Below, piece by piece: positions 11,780 to 21,606 of a DNA stretch of 64,000 bases. This stretch comes from Spiroplasma apis B31. Its GTDB lineage: Bacteria; Bacillota_I; Bacilli_A; Mycoplasmatales; Mycoplasmataceae. The stretch spans positions 620,001-684,000 of the forward strand of contig NC_022998.1 in the NCBI RefSeq assembly GCF_000500935.1. Direction: 5' to 3'. A program made the translations under genes and the position numbers. How positions within the stretch are numbered: the stretch's first letter is position 1; the number at the start of each line of letters is the position of its first letter. Below the pieces are notes generated by a model. That model saw only the letters and a list, made by a program, of their open reading frames with translations, searched no databases and was not told the DNA's origin.

Positions 11780-12049
11780 ATGTTTGATCAACTTTTAAAA
11801 ATGATGTAACTTATTTATTACTTATATTGAACATTTTTTATAAAAGTTTTTTTGATTCTAAATAATTGTTAAATCTTTTTTTCATATTTATGTATTACTA
11901 TTAATATTTTAATTTGTCGATAAGTGTTAATTAATTGAAATAATACTCAATTATATTGCTTTTTTGTTTATTTAATTTAATGTTAAAAATATAAATACTA
12001 TAAAACTAACACATAAACAGTGTATACACTTATTTAAAGGAGAAGAATA
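11780..12049 (+). other. 270-base intergenic region with lipoprotein promoter
   Basis: No gene is seen. It is extremely AT-rich, with a perfect 12-base palindrome AGTGTATACACT at 12019-12030 and the ribosome binding site AAAGGAGA just before the lipoprotein start at 12050. Confidence 0.5.
12019..12030. promoter_or_regulatory. Perfect palindrome before the lipoprotein gene
   Basis: AGTGTATACACT lies 20 bases upstream of the start codon, where a -10 element or an overlapping operator would sit. TATACT read through its centre could serve as a -10 box. Possible dimeric-regulator site; function unproven. Confidence 0.3.
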
Positions 12050-12559
12050 ATGAAGAAATTTTTAAATATAATTTCAAGTTTAAGTTTAATTACTATGGCT
12101 GGAACTTCAGTAATATCATGTAAAAGCGAAACAAAAAAATATCAAAAGTATTTTCTTCCAAAACAACCAAAAACACGCGAAGAAATAGGACAAGCATTAG
12201 ATAAGTTATTTTTGGAGGAATCCGCTTTGAATTATGAATTAGGGGAAGCATGAAGTAATTCGGAAAGGCGAAATTGACTAGATTTTTTATATGAGAGTGA
12301 AGACTTTCAAAATATTCAAATCAAAGAAGGTTTTATTAGAGCATATTGTTCATATAAATTGTTTCAACTGAATATCGAGTCATTTGAATCAAAAACTGAA
12401 AAAAATGTTTGAACTACCCCAAGATATAATAAAAGTGTTTTTGATGATTGATATGTGATCCAACAAAATAAACCTGACTCAGGGATAACAAATAAAACTA
12501 AGGATTATTTAAAAGCTATCAAAGTATGAACCTATACAGATGCTTCAACAGAAAACTAA
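12050..12559 (+). CDS. Lipoprotein, 169 residues
   Basis: The typical Spiroplasma lipoprotein start is visible: Lys-rich n-region, hydrophobic core, lipobox VISC with the acylated Cys at about residue 24. The mature part is small and rich in Trp, Asn, Lys and Glu, with no recognised domain. Four or more Trp codons are TGA. Strong ribosome binding site AAAGGAGA. It is the first member of the surface-protein island running to 21 kb. The protein is expected on the outer face of the membrane. Confidence 0.75.
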
Positions 12560-12722
12560 AAAAACCATAAATATAATCTCAACAAAAATTGTTTAATTCA
12601 ATGGAATAAATTTTTAATTAACAAAAGATAAGATTGTTAAATAAAGATTGATTCCAGAAAGGAAAACTAATGAAATAAAAATCAAATATTTTAATTAATA
12701 TGATTATTTCTTAGGTGAATAT

Positions 12723-14561
12723 ATGAAAGAAAAGAAAAGTGCTTTAACAGAACTAGTTGACAAACTATTTAAAAAAAATATTAGAAGAAAATTTAAAAGT
12801 AAAATGATCTATATTCCAATTTTAACCTCCATATTAGTCATAACACCAATAACTGTGGGGTGCATCCTATTAACATCTAAAAAAGAAGAAAAACACAAGA
12901 GTTACGATTTTTTAGGAAAAAACTTTAAAAATAAAGACGATATTTATAAATATGCGTATGAAAATTCTAATAAATTATCATTCAAGTATGATACAAATAC
13001 ATATAAATATAATAATAAGTTATTCAATACAAAAAATAGTATGAATGATTACATCAAACAAAAATTTAAAATAACAGAAGAGTACACAATGAGAAATCCT
13101 CGAGATTTTACTATTAATAGTTCTGGCGAGTTGTCTTCTGATGTTATAACTTCAAACAATGAATACAAAACAAAAGTCTATAAGGGATATGATAAAAGTG
13201 CATATCTTACAAAAGATAAAGCATTAGAAAGTTATATGAATTACGAATCTTCTGTATTCGCTGATGGTATCGAATTTAACAATGAATCAGATGCAAGAAA
13301 ATATTATGAAGATATTAAAATAAAAGAACTTGAAAAAAATGGTGGTAAGTCAACTTGTTATTTACAAAGCGGTATATGTCAAACAGAACAAGAAATAAAA
13401 AGTTGATTAAGAAAAAACATAGTTAAAGGATATGAATATCAAGGAAAAAGCTTTTCGGAGTATAATTATTCAGAATTTTTGAATAGTATGAAGCCGTTAG
13501 ACCAAAAAATTTCAAGAGAATATATAAAAGAAGTAGTTAATGCTGATATGAAATCTTATTGAGCACAAGTAAGTGATTTGGATTTGAACAATGGTTATTT
13601 AATTGGACCAAAATATTTTGAATCAAGCGAAGAAATAGATAACACAAAACTTTCATTTGAGCAGATTGATTCTGTTGATATCAATCCAGTTATTGCATAT
13701 AGTTATGCTATGACTTTTTCATCTATGACTTCGACTTCACTTGAGTTGACATCACCATGATCAAACGGAAAGGGACCTAATTCATATAACCCAGTTGAAT
13801 ATTTAAATTACTTAGGAAATAAAATTAAATGAAGCAAAGAAGGGAAGAAGGGGTTAGAAATATTGTTATCATTTTCTAATTCAAATAAGTTAAAAAAGGT
13901 TGCAGTCGATTTGGAACTAATAAAAGATCCTGAGTTTAAAAATTTCCATAAATTGTTAGTAGTTTTTGATAAATTCTTGTTTTTAGATAAAGTTAATCAA
14001 TCAACTACTCAATATGATTTACCATTAGAAAGATATTGTGTTCATATATTGGCTGATATAATCAATCAACAAGATAAAATGGTGTCAAACATTTTTAGCA
14101 ATGATTCGCAAAGTGGATTGGAAGTTTTACAAGATGCTAGTTTCAAAGATATTTACTCTTTATTTATAAATGTAAACAAATTTTACAACAAGGGTGGAGT
14201 TAATCAAAAAATATTGAATGCTGTAACAAAGTTCCAAAAATTGGCTGAAATCGTTATGAATCCAATTGAAAATATAAGTAAAATTAAAGACGATATAAAA
14301 GATACATTTACTAATAAAAACACTTCACAACAACAAATAGATAAATCAATGGATAATATTAACGTAAAAAATCAAAATATAATAAGAGATAATAGTATCA
14401 ATATATATAAAGGTATGGGATTTAAGGGTTTAGACAATAATAAAGCTAGAAGTTTTGGTTCAAATTTAATGTCTGGACTAAATTGAATTGGTAAAGCTTG
14501 GAGTATTAGTCAAGCTTCCAATGATGAAAATAGTTTTTTTTTTTTTTTTTTGCATATATAA
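12723..14561 (+). CDS. Membrane-anchored surface protein with degenerate repeats, ending in a T18 tract
   Basis: 612 residues. A basic cytosolic head is followed by one membrane helix (about 28-51) and then an external region with no lipobox. Residues about 61-256 hold about six degenerate units of roughly 22 residues with the pattern aromatic-x-aromatic-x-G/N-K-x-F-x-x-x-x-x-I/A-x-x-Y/W (for example YKYNNKLFNTK and YEYQGKSFSE). The rest is helical and Asn/Lys/Ser-rich. Near the 3' end a strong hairpin (14487-14522) and a run of 18 T (14534-14551) lie inside the frame, so the C-terminus (poly-Phe, then LHI) is probably altered or variable. AGGTG precedes ATG 12723. I do not recognise the family; a repeat-bearing adhesin-like role is a guess. 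Confidence 0.65.
14487..14522 (+). repeat. Strong hairpin inside the end of the repeat-protein gene
   Basis: ATTGG-TA-AAGCTTG, a 10-base loop, then CAAGCTT-CCAAT: a 12-base-pair stem with one 2-base bulge. The T18 tract begins 12 bases later. The distance is long for a standard terminator, but the pairing is stronger than expected in a coding region. Confidence 0.6.
14534..14551 (+). repeat. Homopolymer run of 18 T within a coding frame
   Basis: Eighteen consecutive T encode five Phe and part of two more codons just before the stop. One-base changes would add about 13 or 19-21 different C-terminal residues. Such tracts slip in replication and transcription and are classic contingency or error-prone sites. 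Confidence 0.7.
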
Positions 14562-14765
14562 CCACAAAGGAAAACCTTTATTTAATAGTTAGAATATGCT
14601 TATTTATCTTATAAAAATAATATATGAATGATTTTAAAACTTCGACTTTTTGTCAAAGGACATATGACTTCTACTTAGATTTTTTGAATAATATACAAAG
14701 ATCGACATAAATTAATGCAACTATTTTTGAAAAAAATTTTCATCCCGTTCATATTAAAATAATTC

Positions 14766-14771
14766 TATAAT
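14766..14771 (+). promoter_or_regulatory. -10 box of the 303-residue lipoprotein
   Basis: TATAAT 16 bases before the start codon of the gene at 14788, with TTGAGG between them acting as ribosome binding site. No convincing -35 box at normal spacing. Confidence 0.45.
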
Positions 14772-14787
14772 AAGTTGAGGTATTAAT

Positions 14788-15699
14788 ATGAAAAAGTTAA
14801 TTAGTATTTTAGGTTCTATTTTTTTAGTAGCACCATTAAGTGTTAGTGTTGTATCATGTAGCTCAGGAATCTCAAAAAGAGATTTAAATTCTTTAGCTAT
14901 AAAGGATTTAGGTGAAATAAAAGGTGTTGAAGACATCCCAACACTAGAAACAATTGTTAAATGATATGTAAAAAAAACAGGAGACAATTTATTTACCGTT
15001 TATGATGTTAGGTTTGTAGGAACTCCAACAAAATCTAAAGCTACATTAGAGGCATTAGAAAGCTCTGCAAGAATCACTGGTTCAGTTACATTTAACTATA
15101 ATTATGAACTTGAAGAACCAATACTTTGGCCATCATCATCAAGAGAAAACCTTAAAGTTGGTCAAAGTGATAAAATTTATGTTGATATAGAAAACAGTAT
15201 TGATACAGTTAAATTAGAAGCAACTATAGAAGATGAAAGAGATAAAAAAATGATTACAGTAGCTTCTATTGAAAAGTTGGAAGAAAATAATGTTATCGAT
15301 AAATATAAATCAAGATACATAGTTAATTACGAAGTTAATGATTATATAGCTAAGGATGTAGAAAAAGAAAAAAATAATATTAAAGCGACAATGTCACTTA
15401 AATATAGAGGAGTAACTAAGAATACCGAAATTACTGTGAATAGAATTTATTTGGGCGATCTAAATACTTCTATCAAATGTACTTGAAATTCTAGTGAACA
15501 AGCAACTGAAGAACAAATTATCGATGCATGAAACAAAGCTAATCCAAAGAATAATTTATTATTAGGAAAAGATGTAGAAGTTTTACGTCAAAAAATACAA
15601 AACAATTTTAAATATGGTTTGAAAGCCATAGTTAATTTAACAACTTGGTATAGGGGTACTATAAATCTAACTCATTATGCGTGTCAAAATAATGATTAG
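14788..15699 (+). CDS. Lipoprotein, 303 residues
   Basis: Signal sequence with lipobox VVSC (Cys at about residue 24) followed by SSGISK. The mature domain alternates short beta-like strands (SARITGSVTFNYNYEL, then TMSLKYRGVTKNTEITV) in a repeating two-half pattern reminiscent of Mollicutes lipoproteins with tandem beta domains. I cannot name the family. The gene has its own TATAAT and weak GAGG. It is followed by the candidate small RNA and terminator at 15851-15942. An outer-surface location is expected. Confidence 0.75.
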
Positions 15700-15850
15700 C
15701 ATAACTCTTTTATTAAATAGTTAACTTAAAGAGATTTATAAAAGTTTTAGACTTATTACAAATTTTGTTTGATGTTTGTTTAATACATTGAGACCTATTT
15801 ATAAAGAAAAAAACATAAGTTTTATAAAACATTCGTTAATATAAAAATGA

Positions 15851-15942
15851 GATAAGTAGACGTACTTGCCGAAAGTTGATTTTATTGAAAAAAGGTGTTT
15901 AAAACAACGCTTATCTAAAAGAGGATGTAATTCTCTTTTTTT
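15851..15942 (+). ncRNA. Candidate small structured RNA with own promoter and terminator
   Basis: A TATAAA box at 15840-15845 predicts transcription from about 15851. The RNA would begin with GATAAG, which pairs with CTTATC at 15910-15915. Inside this closing stem is a second stem, GTTG(A)TTTTA at 15875-15884 with TAAAACAAC at 15900-15908. Its loop carries AAAAAAGGTG, a ribosome-binding-site-like sequence. The hairpin AAAAGAG / CTCTTTT plus T run follows at 15917-15942. No start-to-stop coding frame lies inside. No known RNA family is recognised, so this is inference from structure only. Confidence 0.35.
15917..15942 (+). terminator. Intrinsic terminator
   Basis: AAAAGAG, 9-base loop, CTCTTTT and a T run. 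It ends either the candidate sRNA or read-through from the lipoprotein gene. Confidence 0.75.
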
Positions 15943-16603
15943 GTTTATTTCAGGTTAAACATATCTTTACTGTTATATATACCTCATTATTTATTTTATT
16001 TTTACCTATTTCTCCATTATTTTTATGAACAAAAGCATTATAATCCAAATCTCTATATTCTTTAAATTGTGTATATGTATGTGTTTTAGATTCCCAGAGA
16101 ACTTATGTGCTTGTGTTAATATTGTCCATGATATTTAATTATTTTTATTGTTCTTTTAATTTAAATTGTTTAATAATTTCTAAATTATTTCTCTCATGGA
16201 TATTACATCATTTTTTTACTCAGAAGTGATCAAGAACTCTAAAACTAGATTTAATGTTTCTCATAATGCATTTAGAAAAAAGGATACTTAATTGTATAGA
16301 AAACTATTGAAAAAACAGCTATTTATCTTGATAAAGAAATAGAGTGTGACTATATATTTACAAAATGGTATAGTAAAAATATCAATTATAAAATGTCATT
16401 ATCTGTACAAGGAAATCAAATTAACAATTTAATGTGTGGACACTATTTTTCGTTGATAAAAGGAAATAATAATCTAATTTGAAAAAAATTTATTTTCATA
16501 GTTTTTAAAGAGTTTTTTATAAATATGTTAATTTTTACTTTTACATATATATAATGTTTAAACATAGTAACTAACTAACTTTTGCTTATCTTTTAACTAA
16601 CAT

Positions 16604-16634
16604 AAAAAAATACTTCTAACTTTATAGAAGTATT
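16604..16634 (-). terminator. Intrinsic terminator of the small membrane-protein gene
   Basis: AATACTTCTA / TAGAAGTATT with a 6-base loop. On the minus strand the hairpin is followed by a run of T (plus-strand A at 16604-16608). It lies 87 bases past the stop at 16721. Confidence 0.75.
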
Positions 16635-16720
16635 CTTTTAAAACACATTGTATACTTAATAAGTTTTACATTCTTTTTACATATAAAGAAGTTTTTATTT
16701 TTCATTTATTTCATACTATA

Positions 16721-16930
16721 TTATTTTTCTGGAATTAATAATAAAATCCCAGAGATCAAACCAAGTGGCATAAAGAATATATGGCAAATACCTAATGTTA
16801 TATGTTCTTGATTATCATCCATCGCTTTTTTAGTAGCTAATGTCATTGGAATACATCACAATAACGGTATCAACACTACACCAGCTAACACTGTACTAAT
16901 AATTGAAATTATATATGCTGCTTTTCTCAT
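16721..16930 (-). CDS. Small two-helix membrane protein, 69 residues
   Basis: The start at ATG 16930 has a textbook GGAGG 8 bases upstream on the minus strand. The gene encodes a two-helix hairpin protein: helix 1 about residues 5-30 (AAYIISIISTVLAGVV then IPLLWCIPMTL), a polar loop KKAMDDNQEH, helix 2 about 48-67. One Trp is TGA. A well-formed promoter and terminator make it a complete single-gene unit. Small proteins of this pattern are common in Firmicutes and Mollicutes, but I know no function for them. Its intactness contrasts with the decayed sequence on both sides. Confidence 0.75.
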
Positions 16931-16951
16931 TACCACATCCTCCAATTTCAT

Positions 16952-16979
16952 ATTATCATATAAAAATAACTATGGTCAA
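16952..16979 (-). promoter_or_regulatory. Promoter of the 69-residue membrane protein
   Basis: On the minus strand TTGACC (16974-16979) and GATAAT (16952-16957) are separated by 16 bases, with TATG before the -10. This is the most canonical sigma-A-type promoter in the island. Confidence 0.65.
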
Positions 16980-17689
16980 TATTAAATGGGGGGGATATAA
17001 AAGTAATTTCTATTATTCAATTAAATATATTTCTTCAATTAAAGGTCACGCCGATCTACAGTTATTTTTAAATTATACTGATAACTTCATTTTAAATTTG
17101 CTCTTTATAAAATTTATCGATTTTGATTTGATAATAGCTGTTACTTTAAGGAAACTCAGAATCATATAAATTAACATGTATAAATAGAAGTATGTGATAT
17201 TTATGTTACATTCTCACTAATTTAAAAGAAAATCTAAGATTAGCGAAAGCATGAATAATCATTTAGAACTAAGGTTATAAAATTTAGCATTGATATGGAT
17301 TACATAATTGATTTAACTAACACTTTAAAAGGAAATTATTTACTGAAGAAAGATGAAAACTATTAAAGCCGTTCATCAACATACTCAATAAAAAACACAC
17401 AATTTAATCATTATAAAAGCGAATAAATCAATAATTATTTTTGATAAAAATTAATAATGTGCTATTAATAATAAAAATATAATAACTTAAATTAACTTTA
17501 TTTATAAAAAAACAACTTTTTTTATAATTTTATCAGAGTTAAAACAACTCATTTTAATAATCATAGCCACTTAAATAGAAAACCGATATTAAGTATTATG
17601 GAAAAATTATTAAATTTTTATAATTTATTAAAAGATATTACTATAAGCTATAATCAACATGTAGGAAAACTACGAATGGTGGAATATGA
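16980..17689. other. About 700 bases without an intact gene
   Basis: No complete reading frame with a ribosome binding site. A G7 run lies at about 16986. The stretch 17283-17426 reads on the plus strand as two short open blocks (IIDLTNTLKGNYLLKKDEN, stop, SRSSTYSIKNTQ), suggesting a decayed gene. Its source cannot be named; a faint likeness to IS3-type transposase N-termini is not sufficient. Nothing else is seen. Confidence 0.4.
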
Positions 17690-18847
17690 ATGTTTATAAT
17701 GGGTTTATTAAACTCAATGACATTAATTAGCCAACCATTAGCAACTACATATAGCGCAAATGTCATTAATAATATATCTAATATTAATGAACGTATAGAT
17801 CTTGGTGAAATTTATATTGATACATCTGACTTTATAGTAGATAAATATAATAAGGATGGCTCATTTAATACTCAAGATTTAACTAAAGAAGTCTCATTAA
17901 ATGCCTATAATAAAAATAGAGAAATAAAGGGTATGAAAGAGTTCTTCAATAGTTTTGTAAGAAATACTAGAGATTGAGAAGTTATAGGATTACCAAATTC
18001 ACTACCCACTCAGTCGAACCAAAAAGTAGAAACCACATTAGCATTTGTTCCTATGATTGAAAGCTTAAATTTTGATAATTCATTACTTTTAAATGTAAAC
18101 TTTTGTAGAACAAATGGAGAAGAAGGTTGTTCTAAAACAAAACCAGAAACAAACACAGAGAAAAAAGCTAAATTAAAAGATATTTTAAAAAATACCCACA
18201 TTGGTACAATAAAAAATCCAAGTGAGAAACTTGTATTAACAAATGTTGTTAAATTAAATAATGATTTAGTTGTTAATGATTTAAATATTGACTCAATTAG
18301 CTATAAAGAAGCAATGATAAGTTCAAAAACTTATGATGGATCTGTTTTAGTTGATTTTGATAGCAAATTTGTTAGTGAACAAAATGAAAATAATAGTTTT
18401 AGAACTCAAAAAGCACAAGTGGAAGCATATAATAGTGAACAATCAATGACAAAATCTGCAAGCTTAAATTTTAACATTGCACTAGGAAAAGATGCATTAG
18501 CAGGCTCATTTGATTATATAGGTATCAATTGAAAAGGTTATTCTTGAAACAATCAGGATAGTGAGAGATGACATAATAACGATCACTATAGTGGTACTAC
18601 CGATAACATCGAATTTACAACAAAAAAAATAGGAGTTAGAGGTACAAATGATACTGCAGTTTTTGATAGAATTTATTCAAATACAAACTGAATGAAATGT
18701 TTTGGTTACATTAGTATAAGCTGGACCGATGACTTTACTTTATCAATAAATTGTTGAGTAGAAGTTAGTTCATATGCAACAGCGTGAAATGCTTATTGAG
18801 CAAAGGCCGCAGCATATATAGAAATTGATAATGTATTATTTATTTAA
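17690..18847 (+). CDS. Secreted protein with cleavable-type signal and aromatic C-terminal domain
   Basis: 385 residues from ATG 17690 (GGTGGAAT upstream). A short hydrophobic start (LLNSMTLISQPLATTYSA) looks like a signal peptide, and there is no lipobox Cys, unlike most neighbours. The middle is beta-rich with Ser/Thr/Asn strands; Cys pairs occur at FCRTNGEEGC. The C-terminal 130 residues are unusually rich in Trp and Tyr (GINWKGYSWNNQ, SERWHNNDHYSG, then SINCWVEVSSYATAW), with most Trp as TGA. The beta-rich, aromatic-tailed layout could suit a carbohydrate-binding or pore-forming secreted protein. I cannot assign a family. Confidence 0.6.
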
Positions 18848-19223
18848 AGTGTAAATATTTAAGTTTAATTACAAAATATATTATATTTTTAAAGATAATA
18901 TTAACCAATGAACTGTGTTCACTCTAATCTTTTAAATATAAATTATTATAAATTGAACTTCTTAATAAGTTTCAATGATTCTAAAATATATCAAATAGAT
19001 ATAATAATCAAAAAAATAAATAATTTTGTAAGATAGTTATTAATATAATTATAAAATTTATTATTTTAATTGAGTCCTATTTATCAATTTTTGTAAATTT
19101 GAAACCGTAAAAAAAATATTATTCTTTTATAATATGGTAATAAAAGTTATTAAGTGATGCACATATAAGTATTTAATATAATTTGTATAAAATTTAAATA
19201 GGAATGAATGAGGAATGAATCAA
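18848..19223 (+). other. About 375-base intergenic region
   Basis: AT-rich without a gene. The start region of the next gene contains the short repeat GGAATGAATGAGGAATGAAT, giving several in-frame and out-of-frame ATG codons with overlapping ribosome binding sites. TATAAA at about 19186-19191 is a possible -10 box. No clear terminator for the preceding gene was found. Confidence 0.4.
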
Positions 19224-20961
19224 ATGAGAAAAACTTTACAAATTTTATTAGTATTTATAATGACTACCTTAACCACATTGCAATTTTTTATATTAGGATC
19301 AAATATCACAAATGAAAAGCAATATAATTCATACGATAATCGTTTATATAATAAAAGGAAAGAAGAAAAGGTCGATTCATTTGGATGAGGCGGACTTGCT
19401 ATTCAATATTTTATTTTTGTACATTCAGATATATTGCAAAATAAATATATAACAGAATTAAAAGATAGTTTTTTAAACACAAAATCTTTTGAAGATAAAA
19501 AAACATTAACTAGTAGACAAAACATATTTTACTCAAGCATAGTTTCAAGTGCTTTATTGTTATCACTATATTCAACAACAGATTATACTGAATTTTTTGC
19601 AGAGTCTAATTCAAAATGACAAACATTCAACGATAATATAAAAAATAAATCATGAGAGGTTTTAAATTATTTTTTCTTAAATATTTATAAACTACTAAAA
19701 GCAAACACTCCTGGAGCTTTAAAAGATTTTAATTACATAAAGAATATAATCGATAAAGATTTTAAAAAAGAGGAGAGCAGAAGTTTAATATTTCGTACAA
19801 CTTTAGAAAAACCGCAAACCGATCTAACTTATGAAGATCTTTATTATGAAGATGCTAATTTTGGAATGAGAAATTTTAATTCCAATGCTTATTGATATGG
19901 ATTTGTACCAAACATTCTTGATTATTCTTTAAACGCTTGAACATATACATTAAATAATAATTTGCATCAATACTCTTTTGCATACTCTTTTAAAAAATAT
20001 AATAGTGTAAACATCAAACAAATTTTAAAAAGTTTTAATCAAGAAAGTTTTAATATAGATGAACTCAGGAAAACTAAATAATGATATTTATACAAAAGCA
20101 TCTCCAGAATCAATCAAAAATTTTCACAATATTCTTGATAATTCAAAATTTAAAACATTTGAAGATCTTTCAATCTTTTATAAAAATTTAACATATATAG
20201 AAAAATATAAATACTCTAATATAGATTTTGAGAAAAGCGTTTATGCGTTAGGATATGTTAATAATTGGTATCTTAAAAAAGTGGAACAATTTAAAAGCTT
20301 ACTTCTTAAAGTATATAATTTAGCTTGATATATAACAAAGTATGAAAATGAAAATTATTTTGCATATTTTATATATACAAATATATATACGTCATCTTGA
20401 CCGCTTTTTGAAGGAGCTGCTTCAACCGCCTATACATTCATATACACATCTAATGATTCTAGTATTGGAACATATCAATTGTATTCAAAAGATTCTTTCA
20501 CTAAATATAAAAGTGAAAAATATAACGCACAGTATTATAATAATATTATTTCCACACCAGTTGTCATTAATTCAATAAGTCATGAAATGGGGCACTCATT
20601 GGACTATTTCCTTGGTCAAACTAAACAATATGAAGTTATACAAAAACAAAATTTTAAAAAGAAATTAGAAACTTCTTTTAATAATAGAAATCTTTTTAAA
20701 AAAACTATTTTAGGTTTAGATACAATTGCTCCAGAAGGTTATCCTCAACCTGAACCTATACCACCAGATCCACCAATTAAACCAGATCCACCAATTAAAC
20801 CTAAACCACCAAACACAAACTCACAAAGTAATGGGTTATCTTCTTGAACAATAACAACATTGTTATTGGTTTTTACAATAGTCCCTGGCGTAATAATTTT
20901 TATAACTATAATTACATTAGTTATTGTTAAAAAGTATAAAAAAAATAAAAAAAAGCAATAG
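19224..20961 (+). pseudogene. Membrane-anchored zinc-metalloprotease-like protein, frameshifted
   Basis: Two overlapping frames make one about 578-residue protein. Part 1 (19224-20081) has an N-terminal signal or membrane helix and an external region and stops at TAA 20079-20081. Part 2 begins in the next frame (open from 20059) and runs to TAG 20961. Part 2 carries HEMGH (from 20581), a zinc-peptidase signature, then a Pro-rich spacer (PPDPPIKPDPPIKPKPP), a C-terminal membrane helix and a Lys tail. Joining needs a +1 shift within 20059-20081. There is no ribosome binding site before ATG 20059, so part 2 alone is unlikely to be translated. Either a real pseudogene, a sequence error, or a frameshifted surface protease. 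Confidence 0.6.
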
Positions 20962-21002
20962 CAGATTAATTTTATTTAAAGTATGTATTAATAATTTGTC
21001 AC

Positions 21003-21037
21003 AAACATATTCTGTCAAGTATAGAATATGTTTTTTT
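21003..21037 (+). terminator. Intrinsic terminator after the metalloprotease-like gene
   Basis: AAACATATTCT / AGAATATGTTT with a 9-base loop and a T run, 42 bases after the stop. Confidence 0.85.
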
Positions 21038-21571
21038 ATGATTATAATTCTCTATGTATTTAGTTAGAATAAAAAAATTCTAATATAATCTATATATAAG
21101 AGAATTGTATTTAGTACGGCATTTAATTTTATTAAATAATATTTATTGAATAAAATTAAATTTATTTACCAAATAGATTCAAAATTGTATAAATATACAG
21201 TTTTATTAAAAGTAAAGTTTACTATGGGAGCAAATTTAATAAATCTCTAAGGATTTAGAAAATTAATTTATAGGCTAAATAAGAATAATCATAAAAGTGC
21301 TTCATATTTGATGTTATTTAAATCTTGAAATATATATTAACTCAAGTACTAAAAGGCTTTCACTTTCATAAGATATTGTCCTGTATTTACCCATAATATT
21401 TATAGTAAATAACCATGATCGTATATTTGTGTACATCATTCAACAATTTGCATACAGAGAACACCTTTTACTTAACTATATATATATTCTAATTTATATC
21501 CAATAATACTAATACATTCCTGTTTAGATTGACCTTAGGAAATATCCCTTCAAATAAAGACTCATTTTTGA
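21038..21571. other. About 530 bases without an intact gene
   Basis: Holds a perfect 12-base inverted repeat TTTAATTTTATT / AATAAAATTAAA (21122-21133 and 21149-21160). On the minus strand, about 21340-21520 has short open blocks (VKGVLCMQIVEW and QECISIIGYKLEY) separated by stops, read as a decayed gene. No function or mobile-element hallmark can be named. Confidence 0.4.
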
Positions 21572-21577
21572 TATAAT
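21549..21577 (+). promoter_or_regulatory. Promoter of the 423-residue hypothetical gene
   Basis: TATAAT at 21572-21577 with TTCAAA 17 bases upstream. The ribosome binding site AAAAGGGG and ATG 21607 follow. Confidence 0.5.
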
Positions 21578-21606
21578 AATACAAATATAGTAAAAGGGGT
21601 CTTTTT

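Larger units (their letters stand above)
15700..16720. other. 1-kb stretch without an intact gene
   Basis: Contains the candidate sRNA (15851-15942) and the minus-strand terminator (16604-16634). Two coding-like remnants lack usable starts. On the minus strand about 15911-16105 is open (including KEYRDLDYNAFVHKNNGEI) but cut by a stop just after an ATG. On the plus strand 16300-16554 is open (including IFTKWYSKNINYKMSLS). Both look like decayed genes of unknown origin. Nothing else is supported here. Confidence 0.45.

Noticed and set aside
16903-17169. 88-codon plus-strand frame
   Set aside because: No ribosome binding site, overlaps the start and promoter of the well-supported minus-strand 69-residue gene, and the translation is low-complexity.
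20342-20578. 78-codon plus-strand frame inside the metalloprotease-like locus
   Set aside because: Out of frame with the continuous coding text leading to HEMGH; composition is that of a shadow frame.
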